A stretch of DNA of 64,000 bases from Pelomonas sp. Root1217. GTDB taxonomy: Bacteria; Pseudomonadota; Gammaproteobacteria; Burkholderiales; Burkholderiaceae_C. Where the stretch lies: NCBI RefSeq assembly GCF_001425705.1, contig NZ_LMDC01000012.1:375402-439401 (forward strand). Direction: 5' to 3'. Within the stretch, counting starts at the first letter, position 1, and each line of letters starts with the position of its first letter. The position numbers and the translations under genes are program-made. Shown one piece after another: positions 17,701 through 26,293 of this stretch. The notes under the pieces were generated by a model. That model saw only the letters and a program-made list of their open reading frames with translations. It made no database searches and was not told the DNA's origin.

Positions 17701-19770
17701 CCGGACTTCAACGGCACGCTGCGGGTCATGGCGGTGGTGAGCAGCGCGGACAGCTACGGTTCGGCCCAGGCCGACACGGTGGTCGCCGCGCCGCTGGTGG
17801 CCGAGCTGAACATGCCGCGCTTCGTGTCGCCGGGCGACAAGGCGATCATCGCGCTGGACGTGACCAACCTCAGCGGAGCGCCGCAGGACGTCAAGGTGTC
17901 GGTCACGTCGAGCGGGCCGCTGAAGATCAGCGGCGGCGCCGACACGATCAAGCTGGCCGACAAGCAGCGCCAGATCCTGCGCTTCCAGGCAGAGGCGCTG
18001 GATGCCTGGGGGCTGGCGCCCATCGAGGTCAAGGTGAGCGCAGGGCCGTTGAGCCTCACGCGTGAGGCGGCACTGCAGGTGCAGCCCGTCACGCCGCTGG
18101 TGCGCGAGAGCCGGCGCATCCGCCTGGAGCCCGGCGCGACGCAGACGCTGGAGAAGACGCTGCTCGATGCCTTCTGGGCTGGTTCGGCCAGCGTGGCGAT
18201 CAGCGTGTCCAACACGCCGCCCATCGACATCAAGGATCAGGTGCAGGGCCTGCTGATGTACCCCTATGGCTGCCTGGAGCAGACGACCTCCAGCGCGTAT
18301 CCGCTGGTCTTCATCGACGATGAGGCGGCCAAGCGCTGGGGGCTCAAGCCCGTCTCGCGAGAGGAGCGCGCCAAACGGCTGGACAGCGCCTTCGCGCGGC
18401 TGGCCAGCATGCAGCAGCCCAAGGGCGGCTACGGCCTGTGGGCGTCCAGCAGCCCCTACGAGGGCTGGTTGAGCGCCTATGTGACCGGCTTCCTGCAGGA
18501 CTCGCGCGACGCCGGCTTTGCCGTGCCCGAAGCCATGCTCAAGCGCTCGCTGGACAACCTGTTGGAGCAGTTCCAGCGCGCCCCGGCTCAGCAGACCACG
18601 CCGGCCAAGGAGCCCAAGCGCGACGACAAGGGCCGACTCGCCGACTGGCGCGACGCCGAGACCTTGCGCCTGTCGCACCAGCGCTTCGCTGAAGCCGCCC
18701 ACGCCGGCTACATCCTGGCCCGCGAGCAGAAGGCGCCGCTGGCCACCCTGCGCACCCTGCATGACCAGTACCGCAGCCATGCGTTGTCGCTGCTGCCGCT
18801 GGTTCACCTGAGCATCGCGCTGAAGCTGATGGGCGACGAAGGTCGCGCCAAAGTGGCGCTGGATGACGCCATGACACGCGGTTACGGTTACCAGCCGGAC
18901 GACCCGAACAACTATTGGGGCCAATGGCTGGGCGACTACGGCTCACGCGTGCGCGACCGGGCCCTGGCCTATGCGCTGCTGCTGCGTCACAAGGTCATGC
19001 ACGAGAAGCGCGAGAACCTGCTGTTCGACCTGTCCGACGACTTCACCCGCCGCAACTACTACTCGACGCAGGAGCGCCTGGCCCTGTTCCTGGCTGTGCA
19101 AGCCGCGACCAATGGCGCCGGCAAGGACGACGGGTGGAAGACCTCGCTGACAGTCGGCGCCAAGGCCGACGCCTGGACCGGCAGCGGCGTCGGCCAGCAG
19201 AGTTTTGAGGTCGCCAAGCTCAAGTCCGGCATCGCGCTGAAGAACGACGGCACCGCGCCGCTCTACCTCGACGTGACGGCACAGGGCTACCCGACCAAGC
19301 CGCTGCCGCCGACGAGCGACCGCATCTCGGTGGAACGCGCGATGTTCACCACCGACGGCAAGCCGGTGACGGCGCGGCAGTTCACGACCGGCGAGATGTT
19401 CGTCGTGCGCCTGCGCGTGAAAGCCAGTCAGTCCATCAAGGACGGCCTGGTGGTGGACCGCATCCCGGCCGGCTTCGAGATCGAGAACCTGAATTTGAGC
19501 CAGGGTCCGAAGGCCGGCGAATTCACGGTGGAGGGCGTCAACATCGCCCAGGCGAATGCGAATGAGCGCATCGTCCACATGGAGTACCGCGACGACCGGT
19601 TCGTGGCTGCCGCCCAGCTGGGGCAGACGCTGGACGTCTTCTACCTCGTACGCGCCGTGACGCCGGGCAGGTACGTGGTGCCGGCGACGTTTGCGGAGGA
19701 TATGTATCGGCCGGAGATCCGCGGCGTTGGCAAGGCGGAAGGGGAGATCACGGTGGTGGACAAGAAGTGA
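14701..19770 (+). CDS. Bacterial alpha-2-macroglobulin family protein (YfhM-like)
   Basis: A 1689-residue periplasmic protease trap. Bacterial A2Ms are thought to guard the cell wall by covalently capturing invading proteases. The N-terminal hydrophobic segment (residues 8-22, VTALVGVVAVVGGGWW) looks like a membrane anchor; there is no lipobox. Macroglobulin repeats fill the first two thirds, including FVYAGRDLYRPGESF and LFSGPVQLDAKGEA. The thioester motif is intact, C1191-L-E-Q1194 in YPYGCLEQTT. The alpha/alpha thioester domain and a C-terminal receptor-like domain follow. In E. coli the gene sits beside pbpC; here pbpC lies 9 kb downstream at 28951. GGGGAGG precedes the ATG. Confidence 0.96.
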   Translation: MVAWKKAVTALVGVVAVVGGGWWASQRLGQPALPSSVEIGGEQAAFALLDCKARLFDGSPAIALSFTQPLDSKQDFGALVTAQEGAAPTTTDGKKVAPPDASFKPVAARWVLGDNPRVLYLPFVTPDRSFRFAFNAQLGARSGAKLATAQACEAVSEAMPDAYYFASRGLVLPAGQNGGLPVVTINTPEVDVQFLRIKPASLPAFLEQVSGRRERNANSGEEDGEGGYYYDGYSDNQRRMKGTVGGWVLDELRAMSDSVYLGRFTTDARPNRRNVSFLPVEGIKELQEPGIYVAIMNQPGRFGWDYQVTHYYVTDIGLHLRRHAAQTDVFATSLKSGSALSGVELSLVDEGGKALAQAQTDSDGHAVFTGSSDKARAVLARRGKEMSVLSLRDAALDLSEFDATGHPSRSNKLFVYAGRDLYRPGESFQVSVLARDADGKPLPKPLPITLTVKKPDGSKLAEQLVQPGKTGTGYYQQSITLPADAPTGGWTIQARVDPGAKQPDTQWAFKVEEFLPERMKLTLTAPEGTLTGSDGITVQAQGDYLYGAPAAGNRLQGSAYSERLLMPLPTKLPGFIFGDLADDKARNRQDLEEQELDAEGKASMAIATVFGERKSPMRIKAAFSLLESGGRPVVRTLERSWWPAPVLVGVRPLFDRNVSPENGLAEFELARVDATGAFKPAKEVQLKLIYEERQWYWRYDDGRGWNSGFNVNEELVEARTLALTQRTKIALPVRWGRYRLEVMDPDTGLALRYGFYAGYGAQDADDMGNRPDRVQLKLQGAPFKPGDVAKLAIKPPHDGEAIVTVEGDRVLWTKRIGVKASGTDIDIPVDASWARHDLYVTVAAFRPGSQGDKVTPARALGLVHLPLNREDRKAKVALTVPAKTQPSVPLPITVKVPQLAGKPAIVTVSAVDVGILNITNYKTPDPQDFFFGKHRYGADMLDLYGRLIEKMEGNTAKQRFGGDAGKRDTQSMPRKVLLVDLFSGPVQLDAKGEATVQLKLPDFNGTLRVMAVVSSADSYGSAQADTVVAAPLVAELNMPRFVSPGDKAIIALDVTNLSGAPQDVKVSVTSSGPLKISGGADTIKLADKQRQILRFQAEALDAWGLAPIEVKVSAGPLSLTREAALQVQPVTPLVRESRRIRLEPGATQTLEKTLLDAFWAGSASVAISVSNTPPIDIKDQVQGLLMYPYGCLEQTTSSAYPLVFIDDEAAKRWGLKPVSREERAKRLDSAFARLASMQQPKGGYGLWASSSPYEGWLSAYVTGFLQDSRDAGFAVPEAMLKRSLDNLLEQFQRAPAQQTTPAKEPKRDDKGRLADWRDAETLRLSHQRFAEAAHAGYILAREQKAPLATLRTLHDQYRSHALSLLPLVHLSIALKLMGDEGRAKVALDDAMTRGYGYQPDDPNNYWGQWLGDYGSRVRDRALAYALLLRHKVMHEKRENLLFDLSDDFTRRNYYSTQERLALFLAVQAATNGAGKDDGWKTSLTVGAKADAWTGSGVGQQSFEVAKLKSGIALKNDGTAPLYLDVTAQGYPTKPLPPTSDRISVERAMFTTDGKPVTARQFTTGEMFVVRLRVKASQSIKDGLVVDRIPAGFEIENLNLSQGPKAGEFTVEGVNIAQANANERIVHMEYRDDRFVAAAQLGQTLDVFYLVRAVTPGRYVVPATFAEDMYRPEIRGVGKAEGEITVVDKK

Positions 19771-21104
19771 ACTCGCGACCGAAAAACTTGAGTGTTATGC
19801 GGCGTCTTTTTGCGGCCGCCGCCGTGGGGTCGGTGTTGGCTGGTTGCGCACAAACTTCGAACGATTGGAGAAGGGCAGTGTGGCAAGCCTGCGAGGCGGA
19901 GCATGCTCAGCTGCCAACAAGAACAATGGCCGCTACGAGCTTGGTTGTCGAAGGCGCTGGCTTGGCAGAGACGCAAGTTTTTCAGCTGTTGTCTGAAAGA
20001 CATCTTGAGTATGTTGAAGTGCGGGTCGCCCAAAAGGCCGAGGGAGGGAAGCGCATTGGTTGGCCCGACTGTTGTCGATTCAGTTGGCCTTGGGGCGATG
20101 CGAATTGGGCAACCCAAGCCTATGTGCGCCTGAGCCTCGGGAAAGTATCGGACGCCGCCTGCCGCCCTGAGTTGTCGGAAAGGTGGAAGGCCCCGCCCTT
20201 CATGCCCGACACCTGTCTGCTTGCTGAAGAAGTAACGCAACCCTCTGCCAGTGTTCGTTTGGACCAGAAGCCAGCAACCTCGCCGAGGGAATGGGGATGG
20301 TGGCGGCTCGCTGAGGTCGAAACCGGCAGGGTTCTGGCGCAACTAAGCTCCGATACAGTCAGAGGCGACGGCGCGGGCGGCCGTCGGCTGAAGCGAGATG
20401 GCGACACTTCGCCGCTCGACTGTAGGAACTCGCAATATGTACTCGTTGACATGTTGCGCAATCCAGTCCAAGAGACGCGGGCCGGGTCGCCACAGCTGAT
20501 TTCCGAGGTCACCGTGCAGCCCAACATTAGCCTTGCGGAAATTCAGGGCCGGGCCAACGAGTGGCCGAAGCTCGATGTTTCCGGCCAGGTCGCATATCTC
20601 AGCGAAGAGCAGGATTGGGGAATATTTGGCTCCGAGATTCGGTTGCAAGAATGGGCTGCTCATGTCAAGAACGCCAAAGAAAGTCCAGGTCGAATTGCGC
20701 GCCATGGTTCGAGGTTGATCGATCTCAACAACGCAACGCTGACGCGTTTGAACACGGGGACTGAGGGGCATCTCAAATGGTGGACACATGCCGCGTTCAA
20801 CGGGTTCTTCGTTGCGAAGCGGGAAGGGCCTGATGGCGAACGCCTCCTGGCTCGATTCGATCGCAATGGCAAGTTGGAATGGGTCGTGCGGATCGATGCT
20901 GGATCGGTGCCCCTGAGCCGCGCTGGGCGCGCGTTTGAATTTCAGGGGGCTATCGTTGAGGGCGAAGACCTTGTGTTGTACGACCGAGGGCGAACGATCC
21001 AACCCGGAGAGACGAGGCCGCCAAATGCAAAGAGCGTTGTCACCGCTTTTCGGATTCCGGTGAAGCGATTGCCTCCGATGGAAGGCCAGCCTCTGGCTCG
21101 ATGA
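19767..21104 (+). CDS. Hypothetical lipoprotein, 445 residues
   Basis: Not recognised. It has a lipoprotein signal (MRRLFAAAAVGSVLAGCAQT) with the acylated Cys in LAGC. The GTG at 19767 overlaps the A2M stop (GTGA), which suggests coupling. The ATG at 19797 would give a cleaner signal peptide but has no obvious ribosome site. The body is rich in Trp and charged residues, with beta-strand-like C-terminal repeats (LLARFDRNGKLEWVVRIDAG, FEFQGAIVEGEDLVLYDRG). Base composition is lower in GC than the A2M gene, a sign of separate origin. It may be tethered in the same envelope compartment as A2M. Confidence 0.75.
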   Translation: MNSRPKNLSVMRRLFAAAAVGSVLAGCAQTSNDWRRAVWQACEAEHAQLPTRTMAATSLVVEGAGLAETQVFQLLSERHLEYVEVRVAQKAEGGKRIGWPDCCRFSWPWGDANWATQAYVRLSLGKVSDAACRPELSERWKAPPFMPDTCLLAEEVTQPSASVRLDQKPATSPREWGWWRLAEVETGRVLAQLSSDTVRGDGAGGRRLKRDGDTSPLDCRNSQYVLVDMLRNPVQETRAGSPQLISEVTVQPNISLAEIQGRANEWPKLDVSGQVAYLSEEQDWGIFGSEIRLQEWAAHVKNAKESPGRIARHGSRLIDLNNATLTRLNTGTEGHLKWWTHAAFNGFFVAKREGPDGERLLARFDRNGKLEWVVRIDAGSVPLSRAGRAFEFQGAIVEGEDLVLYDRGRTIQPGETRPPNAKSVVTAFRIPVKRLPPMEGQPLAR

Positions 21105-21268
21105 TTGGCATCCGATGTGGCGGAAGCGGCATCTGGCTTCAGCCGCCCAGCCCGTGTTGGGGTTCGCGTTGCTCACCGCCAACCTAAGGCGGGGACTGCA
21201 TCCAGGTGCCCAAGTCCTTGCTTGCCGCTCTCAATTCCTTACGATCCGCTTGTTCGAAAGGAATAGCC

Positions 21269-21493
21269 ATGGCCGACGCCACCCTCACGGCCAAGGGCCA
21301 GACCACCATCCCCAAGGAAATTCGTGAGCGCCTGGGTCTTGAGCCCGGCGACAAGCTGACGTTCACGACGCTCAGCGACGGTACCGTGGTCATGCGCGCC
21401 AAGACGCGCCGCCTGCTCGACTTGGCCGGCAGCCTCACGCGGCCGGGCCAGCCGGTGGTCGGCGTGGACGCGATGAAGCCTTTCCGCGATTGA
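21269..21493 (+). CDS. AbrB/MazE-type antitoxin
   Basis: A 74-residue swapped-hairpin DNA-binding antitoxin: ATLTAKGQTTIPKEIRERLG, then LEPGDKLTFTTLSDGTVVMR. The start is set by AAAGGA seven bases before the ATG. The C-terminal 25 residues (LLDLAGSLTRPGQPVVGVDAMK) resemble the toxin-binding tail of VapB-like antitoxins. The PIN toxin gene begins 15 bp later. Confidence 0.9.
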   Translation: MADATLTAKGQTTIPKEIRERLGLEPGDKLTFTTLSDGTVVMRAKTRRLLDLAGSLTRPGQPVVGVDAMKPFRD

Positions 21494-21508
21494 CGCGCGG
21501 ACCGCCCC

Positions 21509-21913
21509 TTGAACATCGCCATCGACACCGATGTCCTTGTGCGCTTGCTGGTGCGCGATGACGTGGCTCAGTTCAACGCCGCTACGCGCCTTGTCGAACA
21601 AGCTGAGGCAGCCGGCGAGCCGCTGCTGATCGCGCTTGGCGCACTGCTGGAAACTGAGTGGGTACTGCGCAGCCGGTACAAACTCGACAAGGCCGCGATT
21701 GCTGCAGCCTTCGCACAGCTGCTTGAGAGCGAAGGCGTAGCCTTCGAGCACGAGCCCACCGTCGAGGAGGCGCTCTACATCTGGACGCAACACCCGAGCG
21801 CCGACTTCGCTGACTGCCTGCTCAATGCCCGTGCAGCTCAGATGGGGCGGACGAGATTCGTGACCTTCGACGACGGCGCTGCGAAGTTGCCACGCGGCGA
21901 ACTGCTGGCGTGA
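21509..21913 (+). CDS. vapC: PIN-domain toxin (VapC-like)
   Basis: A 134-residue ribonuclease toxin. The PIN acidic residues appear as NIAIDTDVLVRLLVRDD, ETEWVLRS, then SADFADCLLN and FVTFDDGAAK near the end. The start codon is TTG at 21509; no ATG fits the conserved N-terminus. Order and spacing with the AbrB-type antitoxin indicate one operon. The RNA target is unknown. Confidence 0.9.
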   Translation: MNIAIDTDVLVRLLVRDDVAQFNAATRLVEQAEAAGEPLLIALGALLETEWVLRSRYKLDKAAIAAAFAQLLESEGVAFEHEPTVEEALYIWTQHPSADFADCLLNARAAQMGRTRFVTFDDGAAKLPRGELLA

Positions 21914-21917
21914 GAAC

Positions 21918-22922
21918 TTAACCCGCGCAGCTCGACATTCCGCTCCTGCGCTGCCTCAGCCTCACCACCCCGACCAGCCCGCACAGCAGAAGGAGCCAGC
22001 TCGAGGGTTCCGGCACCTCCGTCGCGGGAAACGGCGCCGCGTAGTCGAAACCGGTGCTGGCGCTCAGCGCCGAGAAACCGGCGACGGGATTGCCGTTCGC
22101 ATCGCGCACATCCTGGAAACCGCCCCAGGCCAGCGTGTGGCCAAAGTCCGCCTGGCCGACGGCTTGCGCCATGCCGCCGCGCGCCTGCGTGCCAAAGACC
22201 GAGGTACTGACCTCGCCTTCGATGCTGACCGACAGGGTCTGGCCGGCGGCAAAGCTCAGGCTCATCGCGTACACGCCGAGCGGATCGCCGCCGCAGCGGA
22301 ACGACCCGCCGGCGAAGCTGCTGAGGCTGTTGCAGCCGCCCGAGAGCGACACGTCGCCCAGGATGCCGTTGGCACCGCTCACCACCATGCGTGCGGTCCA
22401 GTTGACGTACACCTCGGCGTTGCCCGGGATGGCCGGGTCCTGCGAGCCGGCAAGCTGGACAGCGCCGCTCAACAAGGCGTGCACCGAGAAGCTGGCCGTG
22501 CCTTGCAGGAAGCCGACTGCGCCGGGCGCGCTGATGGTGAAGCTGTCGCCGAAGCCACCGCTGGCCTTGGCGTGGGCACTGAAGGTGCTGAAGTAATACG
22601 GCTGGGCGTCCTCGATCAGGCCGCTGGCGTTGGCCAGCAGGTGGACCCCGCCCATGTCGGCGCTGGCTGTGGCGCGCGAAGACACCAGCGTATGGGCTTC
22701 GTAAGGTGCAACCGGGGGGATGGGATCGTAGGGAACCAGTCGCGAGCCTTGGTGCTCGGACTGGGCCAACACGGGCAGCTGGCCACTCACCATGTCCTTT
22801 TGCTCGCCGCCGGGGCCGGGGCTGCCGCTGGCCGACGTGCGCGCAACGAAGGTGGCGGCACTGGCCGGAAGGGCTGCACACAGGGCAGCAAGCAGCGGCC
22901 AGGCAAGGGCGGAACGACGCAT
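21918..22922 (-). CDS. PEP-CTERM sorting-domain protein
   Basis: A 334-residue exported protein with a signal peptide (MRRSALAWPLLAALCAALPASA). The mature start, ARTSASGS, resembles ARTSASAL of the protein at 13574. The ADFGHTLAWGGFQDVRDANG block is shared with the other two paralogues. The sorting tail is VPEPSSWLLLLCGLVGVVRLRQRRS. The start at 22922 is supported by AAGGAG upstream; an in-frame extension to 23000 lacks signal-peptide character. It converges on the PIN toxin, 4 bp between stops. Confidence 0.9.
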   Translation of the reverse strand: MRRSALAWPLLAALCAALPASAATFVARTSASGSPGPGGEQKDMVSGQLPVLAQSEHQGSRLVPYDPIPPVAPYEAHTLVSSRATASADMGGVHLLANASGLIEDAQPYYFSTFSAHAKASGGFGDSFTISAPGAVGFLQGTASFSVHALLSGAVQLAGSQDPAIPGNAEVYVNWTARMVVSGANGILGDVSLSGGCNSLSSFAGGSFRCGGDPLGVYAMSLSFAAGQTLSVSIEGEVSTSVFGTQARGGMAQAVGQADFGHTLAWGGFQDVRDANGNPVAGFSALSASTGFDYAAPFPATEVPEPSSWLLLLCGLVGVVRLRQRRSGMSSCAG

Positions 22923-23088
22923 GAGCACTCCTTCGATGACCCTGGCAGATGCGTCGGGATGGCGGAACATAGCCCAGGCGACGCCAACGTGCCTGCTCAC
23001 GCCGCAGCCGTTCGAGGGGGTAGCCGCTGGTAATAGCTACGAGAGCGCGATGCGGTTGAAGCAGCCAGCGGCCGGACGCGGCCAACCG

Positions 23089-24075
23089 TCAGGCGCGTTG
23101 CGCCGCTCGGCGACGGGTCGTCCAGCAGATCCATCCCAAGCCGCCCAGCATCAACGCCAGGCTTTCCGGCTCCGGTACCGCGGAGACGGCCCGGCCGTAG
23201 TCAAAACCCGACTCGCTCGTGAATGACAGCGTGCCAAGGTAAGGGCTGCCGTCCTGCAGCGTCACGCCGGCCAGGCCCTTCCACTCGAGCGTGTTGCCGA
23301 AGTCCGCAATCGCGTTCATGGCGCCATTGCCTTGCTGAACGCCGGCGTTGGCCTCGGCGAGCATGGACAGGCTGAAGGTCGTCCCGGCCGGGCCTGGGTT
23401 CAGCCCCACCACCATCGAGAACTCGCTGAAGCCCAGGCCGGTCTCGGTATGGACGATGCTGATCTGGAAGGGGTTGCGGCTGACGATGGTCTTCTGCTCG
23501 GCCACGCTGCCCGCGGTGGCCAGCGAGACGTTCGGCCCGGACAGGCTGATCTGCCAGCTTGCCGTGGCACCGGCGCCGCCAAAGCCCAGGCCGGCGTTCG
23601 GGTCGCCGTTGGAGGCCGTCACGTTGCCGCCTGCATGCAGGGCGAACACCATCTGGATGGGATCGTTGCCCGTGGCGCTGACCGTGAAGCTGTCGGTCAG
23701 CGATGCGGTGGCGGTGGTGGAGACGCTGGTGGGTTCGCCCGGCTTGGCGAGCCGGCCGCTGAACGCGCTGGCGAAGGTGGAAATCTTGCCGTTGCCTGCG
23801 GTGGCGCTACCCGCGGTAGTCATGGGCGCCTTCGTGTAGTCGCCGGCGGCGGCGCTCAGCCGGTTGTTGCCTACGCCTGCGAAGTTGCGGGTGTTGGGTG
23901 TCGCCGTATCGCCGACCTGCCGGATGGTCACCGAGGCGCTGGCCGCCGCGGCGAAGGCGAAGTCGGAAATGACCAGCAACGCAGCACCGACGACAGCCCA
24001 TCCGAGCGGCTCGGCGCGGCGGATGCGTGACAGCGGGCTCTTGGGCGGAATTTGTGCGGTCAACGTCGTCTCCAT
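23089..24075 (-). CDS. PEP-CTERM sorting-domain protein
   Basis: A 328-residue exported protein. The hydrophobic signal (LGWAVVGAALLVISDFAFAAAASA) is preceded by an unusually long basic N-terminus of about 25 residues. The body is Ser/Thr/Gly-rich beta. IADFGNTLEWKGLAGVTLQD matches the paralogues at 13574 and 21918. The tail is VPEPESLALMLGGLGWICW plus TTRRRAAQRA. The ATG at 24075 has a weak ribosome site. It lies downstream of and co-directional with the Rieske oxygenase, with a 210-bp gap that holds nothing recognised. Confidence 0.88.
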   Translation of the reverse strand: METTLTAQIPPKSPLSRIRRAEPLGWAVVGAALLVISDFAFAAAASASVTIRQVGDTATPNTRNFAGVGNNRLSAAAGDYTKAPMTTAGSATAGNGKISTFASAFSGRLAKPGEPTSVSTTATASLTDSFTVSATGNDPIQMVFALHAGGNVTASNGDPNAGLGFGGAGATASWQISLSGPNVSLATAGSVAEQKTIVSRNPFQISIVHTETGLGFSEFSMVVGLNPGPAGTTFSLSMLAEANAGVQQGNGAMNAIADFGNTLEWKGLAGVTLQDGSPYLGTLSFTSESGFDYGRAVSAVPEPESLALMLGGLGWICWTTRRRAAQRA

Positions 24076-24285
24076 CAAGGTGAGTGGCTGCGCCGGTCAG
24101 ACGGGCGCGGTTCGTTGCCGGCCCGGTCCACGACCAGGGTGGCTGGCGGCAATGCGGCGCATGTTGCGCACACAGCGTCTCCGCACCGTCTCCGTCGGTC
24201 GGCAGGTTGGGATGAACGCGGTGAACCCCCACGGTCGGCGCTTGCGGATGCACGACGACGGAGCCCAATTCGACGCCGGTCGGCC

Positions 24286-25389
24286 TCAAGCCCCCATCGC
24301 CCTCCCAAGGAGCCGATGAAAGTGATGCACCCCCTGCTCCCGCGTCGGCGAGTAGCGCCCGCGTTGGTAGAAGCGTGAGCGAAGACCCTGCTGCACCGTC
24401 ATGACGACGGCCTCGTCCTCCATCTCGACGTGATCGAGCGCGCCGCCGGCGCCGCTGCCCAGCAGTCCCGGCTTCCAGACGTAGCTGCGAAAGCGCACGC
24501 GCGTCCTCGCCGGCCCGACCGGCAGCACCTGGTTCAGCGACAGGCCCCAGGGGTAGAAGTTCAGCATCAGGTTGGGAAACACCCACCAGTAGTAGGCGGC
24601 GATGCGTTGGCCGTACTCCGTGGCCTCGGGTGGCAGATCGAAGGCCGTCTCATCGGCCCGCGCCACCGCCAGCTGCAGGTTGCTCCAGTCGTGCAGCTCA
24701 TGGCGGTACCGGCTGAGGTCCAGCGTCTGCGTCAGGTCCGGATGCACGAAGGGGATGTGCAGGCCTTCGAGGTAGTTCTCGACATAGAGCGCCCAGTGCG
24801 CGTCGAACTCGTAGTCGCGGCTGCGGCTGGCGTCCAGGCGAAAGTCCTGTAGCGGCAGCCAGTGCAGGCGCTGCATGGCCGGGCCGAAGAAGGCGTCGAA
24901 GCTGGCGAGCGGTTCCTCCAGCGCGACAAAGCCCTGGCCGCCCCAGTCCTGCAGCGGCAGCTGCGGCAGGTTGTCGCAGGGGCGGGGGAAGGCCAGCGCC
25001 TGCTGGAACTCGGGCATGAAGGTCATGCGGCCGTCCAGCTCGAAGCGACGCGAGTGATAGCCGCAGCGGATCTGCGCCGCGTCCTGGCAAGGCTGCTGCA
25101 CGAGCAGGTTGCCGCGGTGGGTGCAGACGTTACTGAGGCAGCGCAACGCACCTGCCGCGTCGCGCGACAGCAGCAGGGGCTCGTTCAGGCTGCCTGGCAG
25201 CAGCGTCTCCGGCTGCAGGCTGCCCGGCGCCCGCACGCCCTGCAGGTCAGCAAGCCACTGCCAGCTGCGCGCGAGCACACGCTCGTACTGCAGGCGCTGC
25301 GCGGCGGGGTCGAGGTAGAAGGCCTTGTCCAGCGTCTCGGCGCGCGTGACGTCGGGGTGAACCTGCCAGCGTTGTTGCATGTCGCTCAT
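24286..25389 (-). CDS. Rieske non-haem iron oxygenase, alpha subunit
   Basis: A 367-residue aromatic-ring-hydroxylase-type oxygenase of the choline-monooxygenase/CntA-like branch. It hydroxylates or demethylates an organic substrate using O2 and electrons from a reductase. The Rieske [2Fe-2S] ligands are C89/H91 (CTHRGN) and C109/H112 (CGYHSRRF). The catalytic iron site is H211 and H216 (ENYLEGLHIPFVHPDL), with an Asp in LDHVEMEDEA near residue 325. No reductase or ferredoxin is adjacent, so electrons must come from elsewhere. The substrate cannot be assigned. It is divergent from the DUF5329 gene. Confidence 0.92.
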   Translation of the reverse strand: MSDMQQRWQVHPDVTRAETLDKAFYLDPAAQRLQYERVLARSWQWLADLQGVRAPGSLQPETLLPGSLNEPLLLSRDAAGALRCLSNVCTHRGNLLVQQPCQDAAQIRCGYHSRRFELDGRMTFMPEFQQALAFPRPCDNLPQLPLQDWGGQGFVALEEPLASFDAFFGPAMQRLHWLPLQDFRLDASRSRDYEFDAHWALYVENYLEGLHIPFVHPDLTQTLDLSRYRHELHDWSNLQLAVARADETAFDLPPEATEYGQRIAAYYWWVFPNLMLNFYPWGLSLNQVLPVGPARTRVRFRSYVWKPGLLGSGAGGALDHVEMEDEAVVMTVQQGLRSRFYQRGRYSPTREQGVHHFHRLLGRAMGA

Positions 25390-25464
25390 GCACCGGTTTT
25401 ACGCCCGCGGCGGCTGCAGCCGCGCGCGTGTTTGTCCTCGTGCGCAACCCGTAGCATTCGGGTC

Positions 25465-25845
25465 ATGCGTACCGTTCTCGCCCTGCTGATGTCACTCGCC
25501 GCCGTCACCGCGACCGCCGCCCCGCTGCCGCCTGCCGCCCGCGCCGAGGTCGACGCGCTGCTGACGCGGCTGCAGGCCTCCGGCTGCGAGTTCAACCGCA
25601 ACGGCAGCTGGTATGCCGGCGCCGAAGCCAAGGCCCACCTGCTGAAGAAGCTGGACTATCTGGAAGGCAAGGACATGGTACAGACGGCCGAGCAGTTCAT
25701 CGAGCGCGGCGCGTCCACCAGCAGCACGAGCGGCAAGCCCTATCTGGTGCGCTGCGCCGGCAAGGCACCGGTGGAGAGCGCGCAGTGGCTGAAGGCCGAA
25801 CTTCAGCAGGTGCGTGCGGCGCGGGCGGCGTCCAGCGCTCGCTAG
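25465..25845 (+). CDS. DUF5329 family secreted protein
   Basis: A 126-residue protein with a signal peptide (MRTVLALLMSLAAVTATAAP). It has the conserved run SGCEFNRNGSWYAGAEAKAHL, then LDYLEGKDMVQTAEQFIERG and SGKPYLVRC, which I recall as DUF5329. Two Cys (in SGCEF and VRCAG) could form a disulphide in the periplasm. Function is unknown. The ATG at 25465 is chosen because the signal peptide begins there. Confidence 0.8.
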   Translation: MRTVLALLMSLAAVTATAAPLPPAARAEVDALLTRLQASGCEFNRNGSWYAGAEAKAHLLKKLDYLEGKDMVQTAEQFIERGASTSSTSGKPYLVRCAGKAPVESAQWLKAELQQVRAARAASSAR

Positions 25846-25873
25846 CTCGTCGTCCGGCGAGATTCGACCGCTA

Positions 25874-26293
25874 TCACCAGGGGTTCAGCACCGGGACCTT
25901 GGCGTGTTCGAACTCCGAAACGTCCCGCGTCACCACGGTGAGCCCGTGATGGGCTGCGGTGGCGGCAATGATCAGGTCGGGTTGGGAGAAGGTGTGCCCG
26001 GCCTTGCGCCCGGCGTCCACAAGCAGGCGCCACACCAGCATCACGTCTTCCGATACGGGCAGCACGCGGTGCTCGAACATCGGCCTCACCTTGTGCGTGA
26101 GCCAGGCGCCCAGTTCGGCACGGCGGCCGGCATCGGGGACTCGTTCGATGCCGAAGCGGATTTCCGCCAGCGTCACCGTGCTGATGTAGAGGTTCTCCAG
26201 CGCCTGCGCGGCCACGAACTCCAGCACGCGAAGCTCGGGCCGTGGCTTGCGCAGCTCGGAGATGACGTTGGTGTCCAGCAGGTAACCGGTCAC
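25874..26293 (-). CDS. vapC: PIN-domain toxin (VapC/FitB-like)
   Basis: A 139-residue ribonuclease toxin: YLLDTNVISELRK with the first PIN Asp, TLAEIRFGIERV with the conserved Glu, then SQPDLIIAATAAHHGLTVVTRD with the late Asp residues. The GTG at 26293 overlaps the antitoxin stop in GTGA. An upstream extension of the frame would only run into the antitoxin gene. The coupling and order are those of a Phd/PIN operon. Confidence 0.93.
   Translation of the reverse strand: MTGYLLDTNVISELRKPRPELRVLEFVAAQALENLYISTVTLAEIRFGIERVPDAGRRAELGAWLTHKVRPMFEHRVLPVSEDVMLVWRLLVDAGRKAGHTFSQPDLIIAATAAHHGLTVVTRDVSEFEHAKVPVLNPW

Noticed and set aside
14578..18924. A 1448-codon open frame on the minus strand opposite the alpha-2-macroglobulin gene
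   Set aside because: It is rich in Arg, Gln, His and Leu without family motifs and lies wholly opposite a clear gene. Such frames arise in GC-rich DNA from third-position bias.
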